Below, one piece after another: positions 1 to 6,455 of a stretch of 11,114 nt of DNA. Below the pieces are notes generated by a model. It worked only from the letters and a program-made list of their open reading frames with translations. It had not been told where the DNA came from and did no database searches. Location: the NCBI GenBank assembly GCA_002471185.1, contig DKPL01000035.1, positions 1 through 11,114 of the forward strand. The letters run 5' to 3'. The position numbers and the translations under genes were made by a program. Within the stretch, counting starts at the first letter, position 1, and each line of letters starts with the position of its first letter. This DNA is from Bacteroides sp. UBA7335 (GTDB taxonomy: Bacteria; Bacteroidota; Bacteroidia; Bacteroidales; Bacteroidaceae).

Positions 1-410
1 AGCGCAAACATATCCCCAAATGTAGCAAACAATTCGCAAACATTTATCTCTATTCTGCACATTTATCGTGCAAAATGATGTTTGCTATAAACAAAGGCGA
101 CATGCCTCAAGCAGAAGCATATCGCCTTATATACTGATAGTTACAGCTTTTACAGGTTACAAAACGGGATCTTCAATTGCTGCCTGTGCCGCAGCCAACA
201 AAGGCGATGAATACATGGTTTGAGCTGAATAGTGTAAGTATAGAATAAGTTTTATTGCATAGTTTTGCTATGCTAAACGTGTCTAGTAAGAAAGGAAAAT
301 GACACGAAACTTACACCAAATATGGATCGCTTTTCACTTGTATTAATCGGGTTAACTACTACCTTAGTAGTAAGGTGAAACAAAGGTAATAAATAATATT
401 TATATGGCAT
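1..410. other. Gene-poor left edge with short repeats and hairpins
   Basis: I find no convincing gene here. Three near-identical octamers of the form GCAAACA(T/A) lie at 4-11, 25-32 and 36-43, with an inverted copy at 78-85. A second repeat, AACAAAGGCGA followed by CATG, occurs at 90-104 and, with a six-base insertion, at 197-217. Perfect 6-bp inverted repeats lie at 257-262/268-273 and 278-283/301-306. Two alternative hairpins overlap at 355-371 and 361-376. Two very short ORFs (299-346, preceded by GAAAGG; and 322-378, a hydrophobic 18-mer) are too short to trust. Such repeats would suit recombinase arm sites or a phage-end control region, but no integrase is present to support this. Confidence 0.4.
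4..85. repeat. Cluster of GCAAACAT-type octamers
   Basis: Direct copies are seen at 4-11, 25-32 (last base differs) and 36-43, and an inverted copy at 78-85. Spacing between the direct copies is 21 and 11 bases, so they are not all on one face of the helix. They could be binding sites for a recombinase, excisionase or replication protein. The sequence alone does not decide which. Confidence 0.35.
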
Positions 411-445
411 AAAAAAGGGCGGTTTTGTTTAAAAAAACTGCCCTT
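411..445 (-). terminator. Rho-independent terminator of the leftward lysogeny transcript
   Basis: The arms 415-426 and 434-445 form a 12-bp stem with one G-U pair and a 7-nt loop. Read leftward it is followed at once by six T residues (complement of 411-416), the standard intrinsic terminator layout. Read rightward the tail is only TTCTATTAT, so it may work weakly in both directions. It lies downstream of the repressor, the lipoprotein and the broken gene, and is the natural end of that transcript. The same 5' arm can instead pair with 453-465. Confidence 0.75.
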
Positions 446-533
446 CTATTATAACAAAACCGTCCTGCGCCGTGGGGTGGATTATCCGATTTAATAAATT
501 GATTACGTGTTTAATCTGCTTTTTTGTTAGGTT

Positions 534-741
534 CTATTCAATTTGTTCTAATGAATCTTTCCCTTGAGTGTCCTGTTCTATCAACGCTGAAATTATCAGG
601 GTACCAAGCGGTTAGCTGCCCGGTACGTTCTTATGCCACTCACGCTTATTCTTTCCATCGCACTCGGCATAGTGAGCAGCAATAAAGGGTCTTAGCCCCC
701 ATTTATCAACAGCTTTCTGATACTTTGAAAAGGTACGTCAT
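534..741 (-). pseudogene. Broken small gene, unknown function
   Basis: Reading leftward from 737, one frame gives a protein-like sequence beginning TFSKYQKAVDKWGLRPF and continuing to ...KREWHKNVPGS, where it meets TAA at 612-614. The same frame then continues for 25 sensible codons (PLGTLIISALIEQ...) to TAG at 534-536. No ATG lies in this frame. The nearest ATGs (739-741 and 745-747) are in another frame and would need a -1 shift near the CTTTTC at about 733. The simplest reading is a gene of about 67 codons broken by a frameshift near its start and a nonsense codon in the middle. It lies 7 bases downstream of the lipoprotein stop, in the same direction. I do not recognise the family. Two sequencing errors, or a recoded stop, are alternatives. 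Confidence 0.45.
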
Positions 742-748
742 AATCATA

Positions 749-1348
749 CTAATCATCACGTATACGGATTGTGGTATCGGGAAATTCATCTACCCACTCT
801 TGAATATCAGAATTGTCGAACACGTCCTTATTAACACTGTGGCTTTCCCCATTCACCGTAAGGTAATACTTATATTCTGGTGTGCTGGTTTTGGCGTTTC
901 TTATCAGTTTGTTGGAAAACGAGTCATAATCACCCATGTCATATTCCTTTGAAACGGCATTGTATAAGTTTTGACGCTTCTTGTCATCTTTTATATTGTT
1001 AGAAAACGAGTCATAATCACCAAGCGCGTAACCATCTTTGGTTAATTGGTCGTATAATACTTTAGCTTTGTCGTGTTTAACTTTTGATTCAGAACATCCA
1101 ATAATAGCGTTCACATCTTCCACACTAAAGCAGAAGGGGCACATATTCTCTTTGCTAAGCACGACCTCAGACTTCTCTTTTATAGATGTATACGAAGCGC
1201 CATAATGATTCACAATATATGTACATTCTGACATTTTATGATATTTCTTTGTTGGCTCATCGTATATATAAAACTTTGCCTCTTCTTTTTTTTGCGAAGA
1301 GCAAGAAGCCAAGATTCCAATAATGGCTATTATCAATATTTTCTTCAT
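749..1348 (-). CDS. Lipoprotein with HC-CxxC motif and GDYDSF repeats, co-oriented with repressor
   Basis: This 199-aa protein has a lipoprotein signal: MKK, a hydrophobic stretch (residues 4-14) and lipobox L13-A14-S15-C16. The mature start, CSSQKKEE, carries a K-E-E cluster like the Bacteroidota surface-export signal, so the protein may face outward. Residues 27-74 contain Y36-H37...C42...C70-P-F-C73, the spacing of a small metal-binding fold seen in secreted proteins with a YHxxxC...CxxC pattern. Residues of about 97-150 hold two 29-residue repeats ending in GDYDSFSN, a unit I associate with Bacteroides phage and mobile-element proteins. It lies 66 nt downstream of the repressor with a terminator beyond, so it is probably expressed from the prophage. 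A role in superinfection exclusion or host-surface change is inference. The TTAGGT before the ATG may serve as a weak ribosome site. Confidence 0.8.
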   Translation of the reverse strand: MKKILIIAIIGILASCSSQKKEEAKFYIYDEPTKKYHKMSECTYIVNHYGASYTSIKEKSEVVLSKENMCPFCFSVEDVNAIIGCSESKVKHDKAKVLYDQLTKDGYALGDYDSFSNNIKDDKKRQNLYNAVSKEYDMGDYDSFSNKLIRNAKTSTPEYKYYLTVNGESHSVNKDVFDNSDIQEWVDEFPDTTIRIRDD

Positions 1349-1355
1349 AAGTTAC

Positions 1356-1383
1356 CTAACGCATATCTTACACGCCCTCCTTT
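1356..1383 (-). promoter_or_regulatory. Strong Shine-Dalgarno feeding a two-codon ORF before the lipoprotein
   Basis: On the minus strand AAAGGAGGG (1383-1375) is followed after 10 nt by ATG-CGT-TAG (1364-1356), then by the lipoprotein ATG 7 nt later (1348) in another frame. The strong site is badly placed for the lipoprotein start (26 nt away) but ideal for the mini-ORF. Ribosomes could terminate on the mini-ORF and restart at the lipoprotein ATG. This is the only strong Shine-Dalgarno match I noticed near a start in the window. Confidence 0.4.
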
Positions 1384-1414
1384 ATCATAATTTATATCAA
1401 AACTTATAATAATT

Positions 1415-2077
1415 CTACATTCTTAAAAGCCCTACTACAATATATATACTGAACACCTCTGAACGATGAATGAGAAATTCAGGATATTCCACCGAATTGT
1501 ATGACACGCATCGGAAATGATCGCCAGCATCATAGAGACGTTTAACAACAACGCCTTGTGCGGTATCTAGAACGTGTGTTCTACCCCACTGAATAAAGCT
1601 CGTATCATCCACCCTTTTGCAAGCAACTTCATCCCCACCCTCATATTTGGGCTCCATGCTATTACCTTTTATCTGTATCGTGAAATCATATTTGGGAAAT
1701 GCCGCAATAACTGGTATCTGCTCACAATGATACGACATTACTTTATCTACAGCAGCCGCCAATGTTCCTGCCGCCGCTTCATAAGGTATACGTGGTTTGT
1801 ATTCGAGTGATGAATCAGTAGTGAGATTGCCTTTAGTTGTTTCGCATTCTTTCTCACTCTTAAACATCTTACCCTCGCCTCGCATCAACCAATCCGAAGA
1901 CAAATCCCCAAATGAGTTAAGTATAAGTTCAAGAATACTATGTTTTACATCACTATTTCTGTTAAGTATATTAGAATAAGTTGTTTGAGCTATGCCTATT
2001 CTTTTAGCAAATTCAGCATCATTCATATTATTACACTTAGATAAGTGTTTAATCCTCTGTATTACAGCTCTTTCCAT
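1415..2077 (-). CDS. CI-like prophage repressor, HTH plus S24/LexA-type autoprotease
   Basis: This 220-aa protein is expected to keep the lysogenic state by binding the operators at 2104-2165 and blocking the rightward early promoter. Residues 1-70 form an XRE-type helix-turn-helix region (DAEFAKRIGIAQTTYSNIL at about 20-38, then DWLMRGEGKMF). Residues 97-220 are an S24/LexA-like protease domain. Its probable cleavage site is A103-G104, the nucleophile S140 (in GNSMEP) and the general base K179 (in VVVKR). The 39-residue gap between the last two fits the family. An intact protease suggests induction by RecA-stimulated self-cleavage. The antirepressor at 3295 may be a second way to inactivate it. 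It is transcribed away from the early genes, as in lambdoid phages. The ATG at 2077 has no clear Shine-Dalgarno. Confidence 0.93.
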   Translation of the reverse strand: MERAVIQRIKHLSKCNNMNDAEFAKRIGIAQTTYSNILNRNSDVKHSILELILNSFGDLSSDWLMRGEGKMFKSEKECETTKGNLTTDSSLEYKPRIPYEAAAGTLAAAVDKVMSYHCEQIPVIAAFPKYDFTIQIKGNSMEPKYEGGDEVACKRVDDTSFIQWGRTHVLDTAQGVVVKRLYDAGDHFRCVSYNSVEYPEFLIHRSEVFSIYIVVGLLRM

Positions 2078-2103
2078 ATAGCATTAATTTAGAATGTTTA
2101 CAA

Positions 2104-2121
2104 ATAACCTGTTTGGGTTAT
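2104..2121. promoter_or_regulatory. Operator O1 (palindrome)
   Basis: ATAACC and GGTTAT flank six bases as a perfect 6-bp inverted repeat, about 27 bp upstream of the repressor start. It shares the pattern ATAxCC...TTTGGGxTAT with O2, as expected for repeated sites of one dimeric repressor. Confidence 0.6.
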
Positions 2122-2138
2122 ATTTTTCCACCTTTTTA

Positions 2139-2169
2139 TTTGGTTTTATACCCATTTGGGGTATATTTG
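2139..2169 (+). promoter_or_regulatory. Rightward early promoter (Bacteroides type)
   Basis: TTTG at 2139-2142, a 19-bp spacer, and TATATTTG at 2162-2169 exactly match the Bacteroides TTTG/TAnnTTTG consensus and its usual spacing. Transcription should start near 2174-2178 and read into the HTH gene at 2247. Operator O2 lies between the two elements. This is probably the main lytic promoter. Confidence 0.7.
2147..2165. promoter_or_regulatory. Operator O2 (palindrome) inside the rightward promoter
   Basis: TATACCC and GGGTATA form a perfect 7-bp inverted repeat around ATTTG. The site fills most of the spacer of the rightward promoter and runs into its -7 element, so a bound repressor would exclude RNA polymerase. 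It is the best palindrome of the intergenic region. Confidence 0.7.
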
Positions 2170-2200
2170 CATTGTATTACTCAAACAACATATCGTTTGT

Positions 2201-2212
2201 GTAACCAAATGG
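2201..2212. promoter_or_regulatory. Possible operator half-site O3
   Basis: GTAACCAAATGG matches, on the other strand, the CCATTTGG(T/G) core of O2, but its second half is poor. It lies just downstream of the possible leftward promoter (2224-2254), where a Cro-like or repressor protein could act. Nearby CAAAC...GTTTG (2182-2186/2195-2199) is another small inverted repeat. Confidence 0.3.
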
Positions 2213-2223
2213 ATGCATAGGTA

Positions 2224-2254
2224 CAAATATATAAATACATAATAAGATGGCAAA
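2224..2254 (-). promoter_or_regulatory. Possible leftward promoter for the repressor operon
   Basis: On the minus strand TTTG (2254-2251), a 19-bp spacer and TATATTTG (2231-2224) again match the Bacteroides consensus exactly. The start would be near 2217, giving a leader of about 140 nt before the repressor. The -35-side element overlaps codons 2-3 of the HTH gene, in its A9 tract. The AT-rich composition makes chance matches likelier, so this is weaker than the rightward promoter. Confidence 0.42.
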
Positions 2255-2429
2255 AAAAAATGTAAAACAAATCAGGGTTGATCATGGAGAAGTCACACAG
2301 CTTGCACTTCATTGCGATTGCAGTAGACTGACTGTAAGATTGGCCCTTAAAGGGGTAACTAGTACCCCACTTGCAGACAAAATAAGAGAAGCTGCAATAA
2401 CTAAATTTAGTGGAGTTGTCTTTAAATAA
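2247..2429 (+). CDS. Small HTH protein, Cro-like position
   Basis: This 60-aa basic protein is the first gene of the rightward early operon, opposite the repressor. Residues of about 15-50 (VTQLALHCDCSRLTVRLALKG, then LADKIREAAI) look like a compact helix-turn-helix: a helix, a turn, a recognition helix with S-R-x-T-V, and a following helix resembling LacI- or Cro-type DNA-binding folds. By position it probably plays the Cro part, repressing the repressor promoter or tuning early transcription. This is inference. The ATG follows A/T-rich sequence without a Shine-Dalgarno. A run of nine A residues covers codons 2-5. Confidence 0.7.
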   Translation: MAKKNVKQIRVDHGEVTQLALHCDCSRLTVRLALKGVTSTPLADKIREAAITKFSGVVFK

Positions 2430-2436
2430 ATAGGTT

Positions 2437-2667
2437 ATGAAAATTAGCAAACGAGATGTTTTTTTAGGAATCTGCGGATTCGTATTCCTGTTGTGCATGA
2501 TGTGCATTGTAGGAACGATAGATTACCGTGAGACTGTGATCTACAATATGCCTAACGAGATGTATAACGACATCAAAAAGAAGGTAGGAAGTAGCGATAA
2601 GGCAATTGTTAAAGAATACATGAAAAACAAACAGCACTATGACAGCTTTTATGCAGTTCTCAGATAA
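2437..2667 (+). CDS. Small single-pass membrane protein, unknown function
   Basis: This is a 76-aa protein. Residues 1-7 are positively charged (K2, K5, R6), residues 8-28 form one hydrophobic helix (VFLGICGFVFLLCMMCIVGTI), and residues 29-76 are polar and charged. The positive-inside rule puts the short N-terminus in the cytoplasm and the 48-residue tail outside the inner membrane. A signal peptide is an alternative reading, but no lipobox or clear cleavage site is seen. It starts 7 nt after the HTH gene and overlaps the next gene by 29 nt, so it belongs to the early operon. I do not recognise the family. A membrane protein this early could act in exclusion or host takeover, which is speculation. 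Confidence 0.65.
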   Translation: MKISKRDVFLGICGFVFLLCMMCIVGTIDYRETVIYNMPNEMYNDIKKKVGSSDKAIVKEYMKNKQHYDSFYAVLR

Positions 2668-2908
2668 AATGGTGACATACGACACCTTTATCAATGATGT
2701 GGCCAATAGAGTATGCTCCATTATGAAATCAGACAGAAACGATCCCGAATACGTATCAAAGACCAAGGCTTACAAGATGTGTGGACGTGCCAACGTGGAA
2801 CGCTGGCAAAGAGAAGGAAAGATACAGCCACGAATTAGACCAGGAAAGCATGAATACCCAACAGCAAAATTAAGGGAACTTCAACGCACTATACAGGATT
2901 ATCTATAA
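2639..2908 (+). CDS. Excisionase-like winged-helix DNA-binding protein
   Basis: This 89-aa protein's C-terminal half reads as a small MerR/excisionase-type winged helix: YVSKTKAYKMCGR (helix-turn) then ANVERWQREGKIQPRIRPG (recognition helix and wing) then HEYPTAKLREL (about residues 38-83). The pattern of an aromatic-Trp helix followed by EGK and a basic wing is typical of phage Xis-like and helix_turn_helix_17 proteins. Possible roles are excision, or control of early genes. No integrase is present in the window to separate these. The gene overlaps the membrane-protein gene by 29 nt. An internal ATG at 2651 is an alternative start that keeps the whole domain. Confidence 0.65.
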   Translation: MTAFMQFSDKMVTYDTFINDVANRVCSIMKSDRNDPEYVSKTKAYKMCGRANVERWQREGKIQPRIRPGKHEYPTAKLRELQRTIQDYL

Positions 2909-2921
2909 ACTTTTCTTTTTC

Positions 2922-3105
2922 TCTCGTGTACAGAACCCGGCAGTGATGCCTGCACGAGAACCAATGGCGCAACCGTGCCTCATAGCTCTTTGAAATGATG
3001 ATTAAAAGCAGCATATAGCTAAAATATATGCAAGTTAGCTCTCGACTAAATGAAGAGATAGTCAGCCAATGACTAGAATATTGGATAAGTTAGCTTGCAA
3101 CTTAG
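2922..3105 (+). ncRNA. Structured leader upstream of antirepressor, c4-like candidate
   Basis: This 184-nt stretch is dense in perfect inverted repeats. 2922-2930/2951-2959 is a 9-bp stem (one G-U) enclosing 2939-2942/2947-2950 capped by a GUGA tetraloop of the GNRA type. 2966-2970/2975-2979 is a hairpin with loop AACC. 3011-3017/3025-3031 is a perfect 7-bp hairpin and 3059-3064/3070-3075 a perfect 6-bp one. AAGTTAGCT is repeated at 3032-3040 and 3087-3095. CCGTGCCT (2973-2980) is complementary to 3195-3202 farther down the same transcript. The place (early transcript, just before an antirepressor) and the internal complementarity recall the c4 antisense RNA of phage P1. I did not match a known RNA family. 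Confidence 0.5.
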
Positions 3106-3288
3106 ATGATGCAAGAGTATTGTTTAGAATACGAAAAACTAAAACTCCCCTTTAGCACGTCAATCTGTCTTCAACGTAGAAAGTATGCCCGGTTAGGCAC
3201 GGGTATCGCTATAAGGTATAAATACTCCCCGTCAGTTCACGATTACTGGTACAACTGTAAAATGTTGGCGGGGAACAAATTCAATTGA
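3106..3288 (+). CDS. Possible leader ORF coupled to antirepressor (icd-like position)
   Basis: A 60-codon ORF (MMQEYCLEYEKLKLPFSTS..., basic middle with QRRKYARLG) ends with TGA six nt before the antirepressor ATG. I recognise no domain, and its sequence is constrained by RNA hairpins, so coding is doubtful. In the P1 immI locus a short ORF (icd) lies between c4 RNA and ant, and ant translation depends on it. This ORF has the same place and near-contact with the next start. The region complementary to the upstream leader (3195-3202) lies inside it, as do stems 3227-3231/3269-3273 and 3233-3237/3253-3257, which cover the approach to the antirepressor start. Confidence 0.3.
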   Translation: MMQEYCLEYEKLKLPFSTSICLQRRKYARLGTGIAIRYKYSPSVHDYWYNCKMLAGNKFN

Positions 3289-3294
3289 TAAGAT

Positions 3295-4080
3295 ATGAAA
3301 GAACTACAGATTTTCAAAAATGAAAGTTTCGGCGAAGTGAGAGTAGCAGGAACTCCAGAACAGCCTTTGTTTTGCTTGATGGATGTATGCAAAGTGCTAG
3401 AATTAAGGCAAGGCGATGTAGTAAGACGTTTATCAGAGGGGGTGGTTTCAACCCAACCCCTTGAAACGACAGGAGGATTACAACAAGCCAACTTTGTTAA
3501 CGAAGATGGATTATATGATGTAGTATTGGATAGTCGAAAACCAGAGGCGAAGAGATTTCGCAAATGGATAACGAGCGAAGTCCTCCCTTCCATCCGCAAG
3601 CATGGAGCTTATATGACAGAAGATGCATTAGAGCAGGCATTGACTAGTCCAGACTTTTTGATAAAGCTTGCGACCAACTTAAAAGAAGAGAAAGAGGCGC
3701 GATTGCTGGCCGAAAGCAGAGCATCCGAATTAAAAGAACTTACAACGCAGCAAGCACCGAAAGTATTGTTTGCTGATGCGGTTGCAACATCTAATAAAAC
3801 CTGCTTGATTGGTGAGCTTGCTAAGATTCTCCACCAAAATGGAATTTCAATCGGTCAAAACAGACTCTTCAAATGGCTAAGAGACAACGGATACTTATGT
3901 AGCAGAGGCGATCTATACAATCAGCCCACGCAAAAAGCTATGGATTTACGACTGTTTGTTATCAAGAAAACGACAATCACCAAGCCAGATGGCACCGTGT
4001 TGGTAACCACCACCACAAAAGTTACAGGAGAAGGTCAGATTTACTTTGTGAACAAATTCCTCAAAGACAAGGCGGCTTGA
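3295..4080 (+). CDS. Phage antirepressor, Bro-N plus KilAC domains
   Basis: This 261-aa protein has the usual two-domain antirepressor layout. Residues 1-108 are a Bro-N domain (MKELQIFKNESFGEVRV..., PLFCLMDVCKVLELRQGDVVRRL, FVNEDGLYDVVLDSRKPEAKRFRKWI, EVLPSIRKHGAYM). Residues 109-150 are a charged helical linker. Residues of about 152-258 are a KilAC domain (CLIGELAKILHQNGISIGQNRLFKWLRDNGYL, then a beta-rich end GQIYFVNKFL). Such proteins bind or displace prophage repressors, or control early genes, in the cytoplasm. Here the likely partner is the repressor at 1415-2077. The ORF is full length. It stands apart from neighbours by two structured RNA stretches, which suggests tight control at the RNA level. 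Confidence 0.92.
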   Translation: MKELQIFKNESFGEVRVAGTPEQPLFCLMDVCKVLELRQGDVVRRLSEGVVSTQPLETTGGLQQANFVNEDGLYDVVLDSRKPEAKRFRKWITSEVLPSIRKHGAYMTEDALEQALTSPDFLIKLATNLKEEKEARLLAESRASELKELTTQQAPKVLFADAVATSNKTCLIGELAKILHQNGISIGQNRLFKWLRDNGYLCSRGDLYNQPTQKAMDLRLFVIKKTTITKPDGTVLVTTTTKVTGEGQIYFVNKFLKDKAA

Positions 4081-4086
4081 CTCCTA

Positions 4087-4207
4087 CCCGGCGGGCATTG
4101 GGTTGATCTCCGGGAACAATGCAATAGTGCAGATTATAAACCATTATCGCTATATAAGGATAGCGTGAGGTACGACTAACATTCGGGTTCGACTCCCGAC
4201 ATTTCCA
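4087..4207 (+). ncRNA. Structured intergenic RNA with possible pseudoknot and tRNA-like T-arm
   Basis: The 161-nt gap between the antirepressor and the next gene holds ordered complementarity. CCCGG (4087-4091) pairs with 4110-4114. GCATTG (4095-4100), inside that loop, pairs with 4117-4122, and together these make an H-type pseudoknot. Hairpin 4148-4153/4160-4165 is perfect (CGCTAT/ATAGCG). Then 4183-4199 is a textbook tRNA T-arm: 5-bp stem TCGGG/CCCGA with loop TTCGACT, followed by seven bases and an A at 4200-4207 as in an acceptor 3' strand. No matching acceptor 5' strand (GGAAATG) is present, so it is not an ordinary tRNA. TATCGCTATA at 4145-4154 is repeated at 3204-3213 in the antirepressor leader. 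Function unknown. Confidence 0.45.
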
Positions 4208-4241
4208 CAATATTTTACTAACATTATTAAACTAATTTATT

Positions 4242-4535
4242 ATGAACAAAGTAATTATTCGCTCAGACAGAGCAGGTGTTTTTTACGGAGAATTGGTAAA
4301 GCAAGAAGTTGCAGGTGACAAACTAATGGTAGAGATGAAAAACGCTCGTAGAATATTCTACTGGAGTGGCGCTGCATCAATATCGCAGTTGGCAATCGAT
4401 GGCACGAAAAGACCAGATGATTGCAAGATCACTTTACCAGTTGACACTATCACTGTGATGGGTGTGATAGAGGTTATCCCTATGACCGAAAAGGCGATTA
4501 AAAACCTTGATAGCGTGAGAGTATGGAAGCTCTAA
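4242..4535 (+). CDS. DUF6948-like small phage protein
   Basis: This 97-aa protein has the features I associate with DUF6948: a start like M-x-KVIIRSDRAGVFYGELV, a central NARRIFYWSGAASISQLA, then KRPDDCKITLPVDTITVMGVIEVIPMTEKA. It looks like a compact beta-rich cytoplasmic protein without membrane segments. Its biochemical role is unknown. It is the first gene after the structured gap and its last 13 nt overlap the start of the Gly-rich protein gene, so the two are probably translated together. The start has only A/T-rich sequence before it. The family name rests on recall of the pattern, not a search. Confidence 0.7.
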   Translation: MNKVIIRSDRAGVFYGELVKQEVAGDKLMVEMKNARRIFYWSGAASISQLAIDGTKRPDDCKITLPVDTITVMGVIEVIPMTEKAIKNLDSVRVWKL

Positions 4536-5227
4536 GGGAGAAAATCAGACTATTCTTAGTCGTAAGCTCTGGCTCTGGCTATGGCGATGGCTATGGCGAT
4601 GGCGATGGCTATGGCTCTGACTCTGGCTCTGGCTATGGCGATGGCTATGGCTCTGGCTATGGCTCTGGCGATGGCTATGGCTCTGGCGATGGCTCTGGCG
4701 ATGGCTCTGGCTCTGGCTATGGCTCTGGCGATGGCTCTGGCGATGGCTCTGGCGATGGCGATGGCGATGAAATTAAAACCATTTACGGAAACGATGTATA
4801 TATGGTTGACAATATGCAGACGTTGATTTATTCTGTGCATAGGAATTATGCAAAGGGAGCTATTTTACGCAAGGATTTAACTCTTAAACCTTGCTTCATT
4901 GCGAGGGTAGGAAATGATTTTGCGCATGGTGACACACTCAAAGAGGCATTTGCCGATGCAAGAGCTAAAGCGATGGAGAATATGCCTATCGAAGAGCGTA
5001 TAGATATGTTTGTATCTGAATTTAAGCCTGATGTTAAATACCCAGCAATGGACTTTTTCAGATGGCATAACACGCTTACAGGCAGTTGTGACTTTGGTAG
5101 ACGTGAATTTGCGACATCTCACAACATTAACTTGGAAAACGATATGTTTACCGTTGATGAATTTATCGAATTAACTAAGAACTCTTATAACGGTGAAGTT
5201 GTAAAAAAGCTCGAAGAAAGATATTGA
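4523..5227 (+). CDS. Protein with Gly-(Ser/Asp/Tyr) repeat tract and conserved C-terminal domain
   Basis: This 234-aa protein has three parts: a short N-terminus (MEALREKIRLFLVVSS), a tract of 33 dipeptides at residues 17-82, and a C-terminal domain at 83-234 (IKTIYGNDVYMVDNMQTLIY..., KPCFIARVGNDFAHGDTLKEAFADAR..., DFFRWHNTLTGSC..., VDEFIELTKNSYNGEVV). The domain looks like an intact mixed alpha/beta fold recurrent in gut-phage proteins, with no function known to me. The tract is 12 Gly-Ser, 12 Gly-Asp, 8 Gly-Tyr and one Asp-Ser, so it is acidic and probably disordered. It could be a flexible linker or self-associating region. The start overlaps the preceding gene by 13 nt; no other start would keep the tract. 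A hairpin follows the stop at 5237. Unlike the tract, the C-terminal domain has normal codon use. Confidence 0.8.
   Translation: MEALREKIRLFLVVSSGSGYGDGYGDGDGYGSDSGSGYGDGYGSGYGSGDGYGSGDGSGDGSGSGYGSGDGSGDGSGDGDGDEIKTIYGNDVYMVDNMQTLIYSVHRNYAKGAILRKDLTLKPCFIARVGNDFAHGDTLKEAFADARAKAMENMPIEERIDMFVSEFKPDVKYPAMDFFRWHNTLTGSCDFGRREFATSHNINLENDMFTVDEFIELTKNSYNGEVVKKLEERY
4571..4768 (+). repeat. Hexanucleotide tandem repeat, 33 units of GGC-NNT
   Basis: The tract is 33 six-base units encoding Gly-X. Gly is always GGC (once GAC). X is only TCT, TAT or GAT, always ending in T. Base 1 of X is T or G and base 2 is C or A, but the fourth combination GCT (Ala) never occurs. Gain or loss of units would keep the reading frame. 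This looks like an expanded microsatellite shaped by point changes and selection against Ala. It also creates long artificial ORFs in other frames. Confidence 0.95.
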
Positions 5228-5236
5228 GCAAAGGAT

Positions 5237-5259
5237 AGGATGCTTTATGCGAGCATCCT
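5237..5259 (+). terminator. Hairpin, possible terminator or attenuator
   Basis: AGGATGCT and AGCATCCT form a perfect 8-bp stem with a 7-nt loop, 10 nt after the Gly-rich protein stop. The tail is only CTTTC, so intrinsic termination would be partial. It may set a lower level for the recombination genes or protect the upstream mRNA end. Confidence 0.5.
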
Positions 5260-5286
5260 CTTTCACCAATTAAAAACAAACTATTT

Positions 5287-5463
5287 ATGGACAATGACAC
5301 TGTTATAAACGAAAAAGATACTACAACATCATTTGGTATTAATTCAAATGGCGATCTCGTAATCACACAAGGTTACTCTAAAGTAATCTTAGAAGCAAAA
5401 GAGCAACAATTAGCTCTCATAATTATTAAAAACACAGCACCGTTACCACACACACAAGATTAA
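5287..5463 (+). CDS. Small hypothetical protein (58 aa) before RecT
   Basis: An ATG at 5287 opens a 58-codon frame to TAA at 5461: MDNDTVINEKDTTTSFGIN..., then GDLVITQGYSKVILEAKEQQLALIIIKNTAPLPHTQD. It is acidic at its start and has a hydrophobic segment LALIII near residues 43-47, too short for a membrane span. The start context AATTAAAAACAAAC...ATG resembles that of recT (ATTAAAAACGTT-ATG), supporting real translation. It fills the gap between the 5237 hairpin and recT with a 38-nt spacer. Family unknown. Confidence 0.55.
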   Translation: MDNDTVINEKDTTTSFGINSNGDLVITQGYSKVILEAKEQQLALIIIKNTAPLPHTQD

Positions 5464-5501
5464 GCACGACCAAGAATTTATTACACAAAATTAAAAACGT
5501 T

Positions 5502-6455
5502 ATGAGCAATATTAACATTCAAGTTGACGAGTTCAACAAATTAACTCCTCATGAGATTATTGAGGACAGTAGAGTTAAAGAGAAGTTTATCCAAGTATGG
5601 GACACACTTTGGGGGCAAGATAACAAAGAGGCCGGCATTAAGGCTTACGAACGTGAAAGTATTTACTTTAGAAGGTACATGGATGATAATTACAAGACGA
5701 TTAATGCCGTTACGCGTTTATCCATCTTCATGTCCTTTCTTGATCTTGCCGTATCTGGGCTTTCAGTGGAACCTGGAGTAAGAGCTTTATGTTATCTACA
5801 AGGACGTAGCACAAAGGTAGGCGTTAATGATCGTGGAGGTGATCTATACGAAAATCGACTAACGCTAACTGTTTCTGGATATGGCGAACTGGTTTTGCGT
5901 GAGCGTTGCGGACAAATTAAATACGCCGACAATCCGGTATTGGTATATAAAGAGGATAGTTTTTCTTTCAGTGATAAGGATGGGCGAAAATCGGTTGATT
6001 ATACCTGTAACTTACCACACACAACGGTTGTAGCTTGTTTCATTCGTATTGTACGCAATGATGGAAGTATTGACTATGCAGTCATGTTTGAAGAAGATTG
6101 GATGCGATTATCTAACTATTCGGCAAAACAGAATAGATACTTTGACCGATCAAAAAATCAGTGGATCGAGAAAGGAGCCAATGCGCTTTATAGTTCTAAC
6201 AATGGAGGTATAGATACCGGCTTTCTAATGGCAAAGGCTATTAAGCACGCGTTTAAAACCTATCCTAAATTGAGAGTTGGCAAAGAAACGGTTCTGGAGG
6301 CCGATGTTGACACCATGAAGGAAATGAACATGGACGACATATATAATGTAGATGAACAAATAGAAACTAAGCCTGAACCATTTGGCGAGACCAAACAGGC
6401 ACCAGGAGTAACAATTGATACTAATGAAGATAGCGGCGATGGCGCATTTAATTAA
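5502..6455 (+). CDS. recT: RecT-like single-strand annealing recombinase
   Basis: This 317-aa protein resembles RecT-family annealing proteins: an N-terminal helical segment, then the core at about residues 60-260 (NAVTRLSIFMSFLDLAVSGLSVEPGVRALCYL..., RLTLTVSGYGELVLRERCGQI, YKEDSFSFSDKDGRKSVDY, VVACFIRIVRNDGSIDYAVM, MAKAIKHAFKTYPKLR), and an acidic flexible tail (281-317). RecT proteins bind single-stranded DNA left by an exonuclease and anneal it to a complementary strand. The nuclease at 7658 and the coiled-coil protein between them are the expected partners. Length is slightly above the roughly 270-300 aa of the family, because of the tail. The gene lies 38 nt after the 58-aa gene and 6 nt before the next. 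Confidence 0.82.
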   Translation: MSNINIQVDEFNKLTPHEIIEDSRVKEKFIQVWDTLWGQDNKEAGIKAYERESIYFRRYMDDNYKTINAVTRLSIFMSFLDLAVSGLSVEPGVRALCYLQGRSTKVGVNDRGGDLYENRLTLTVSGYGELVLRERCGQIKYADNPVLVYKEDSFSFSDKDGRKSVDYTCNLPHTTVVACFIRIVRNDGSIDYAVMFEEDWMRLSNYSAKQNRYFDRSKNQWIEKGANALYSSNNGGIDTGFLMAKAIKHAFKTYPKLRVGKETVLEADVDTMKEMNMDDIYNVDEQIETKPEPFGETKQAPGVTIDTNEDSGDGAFN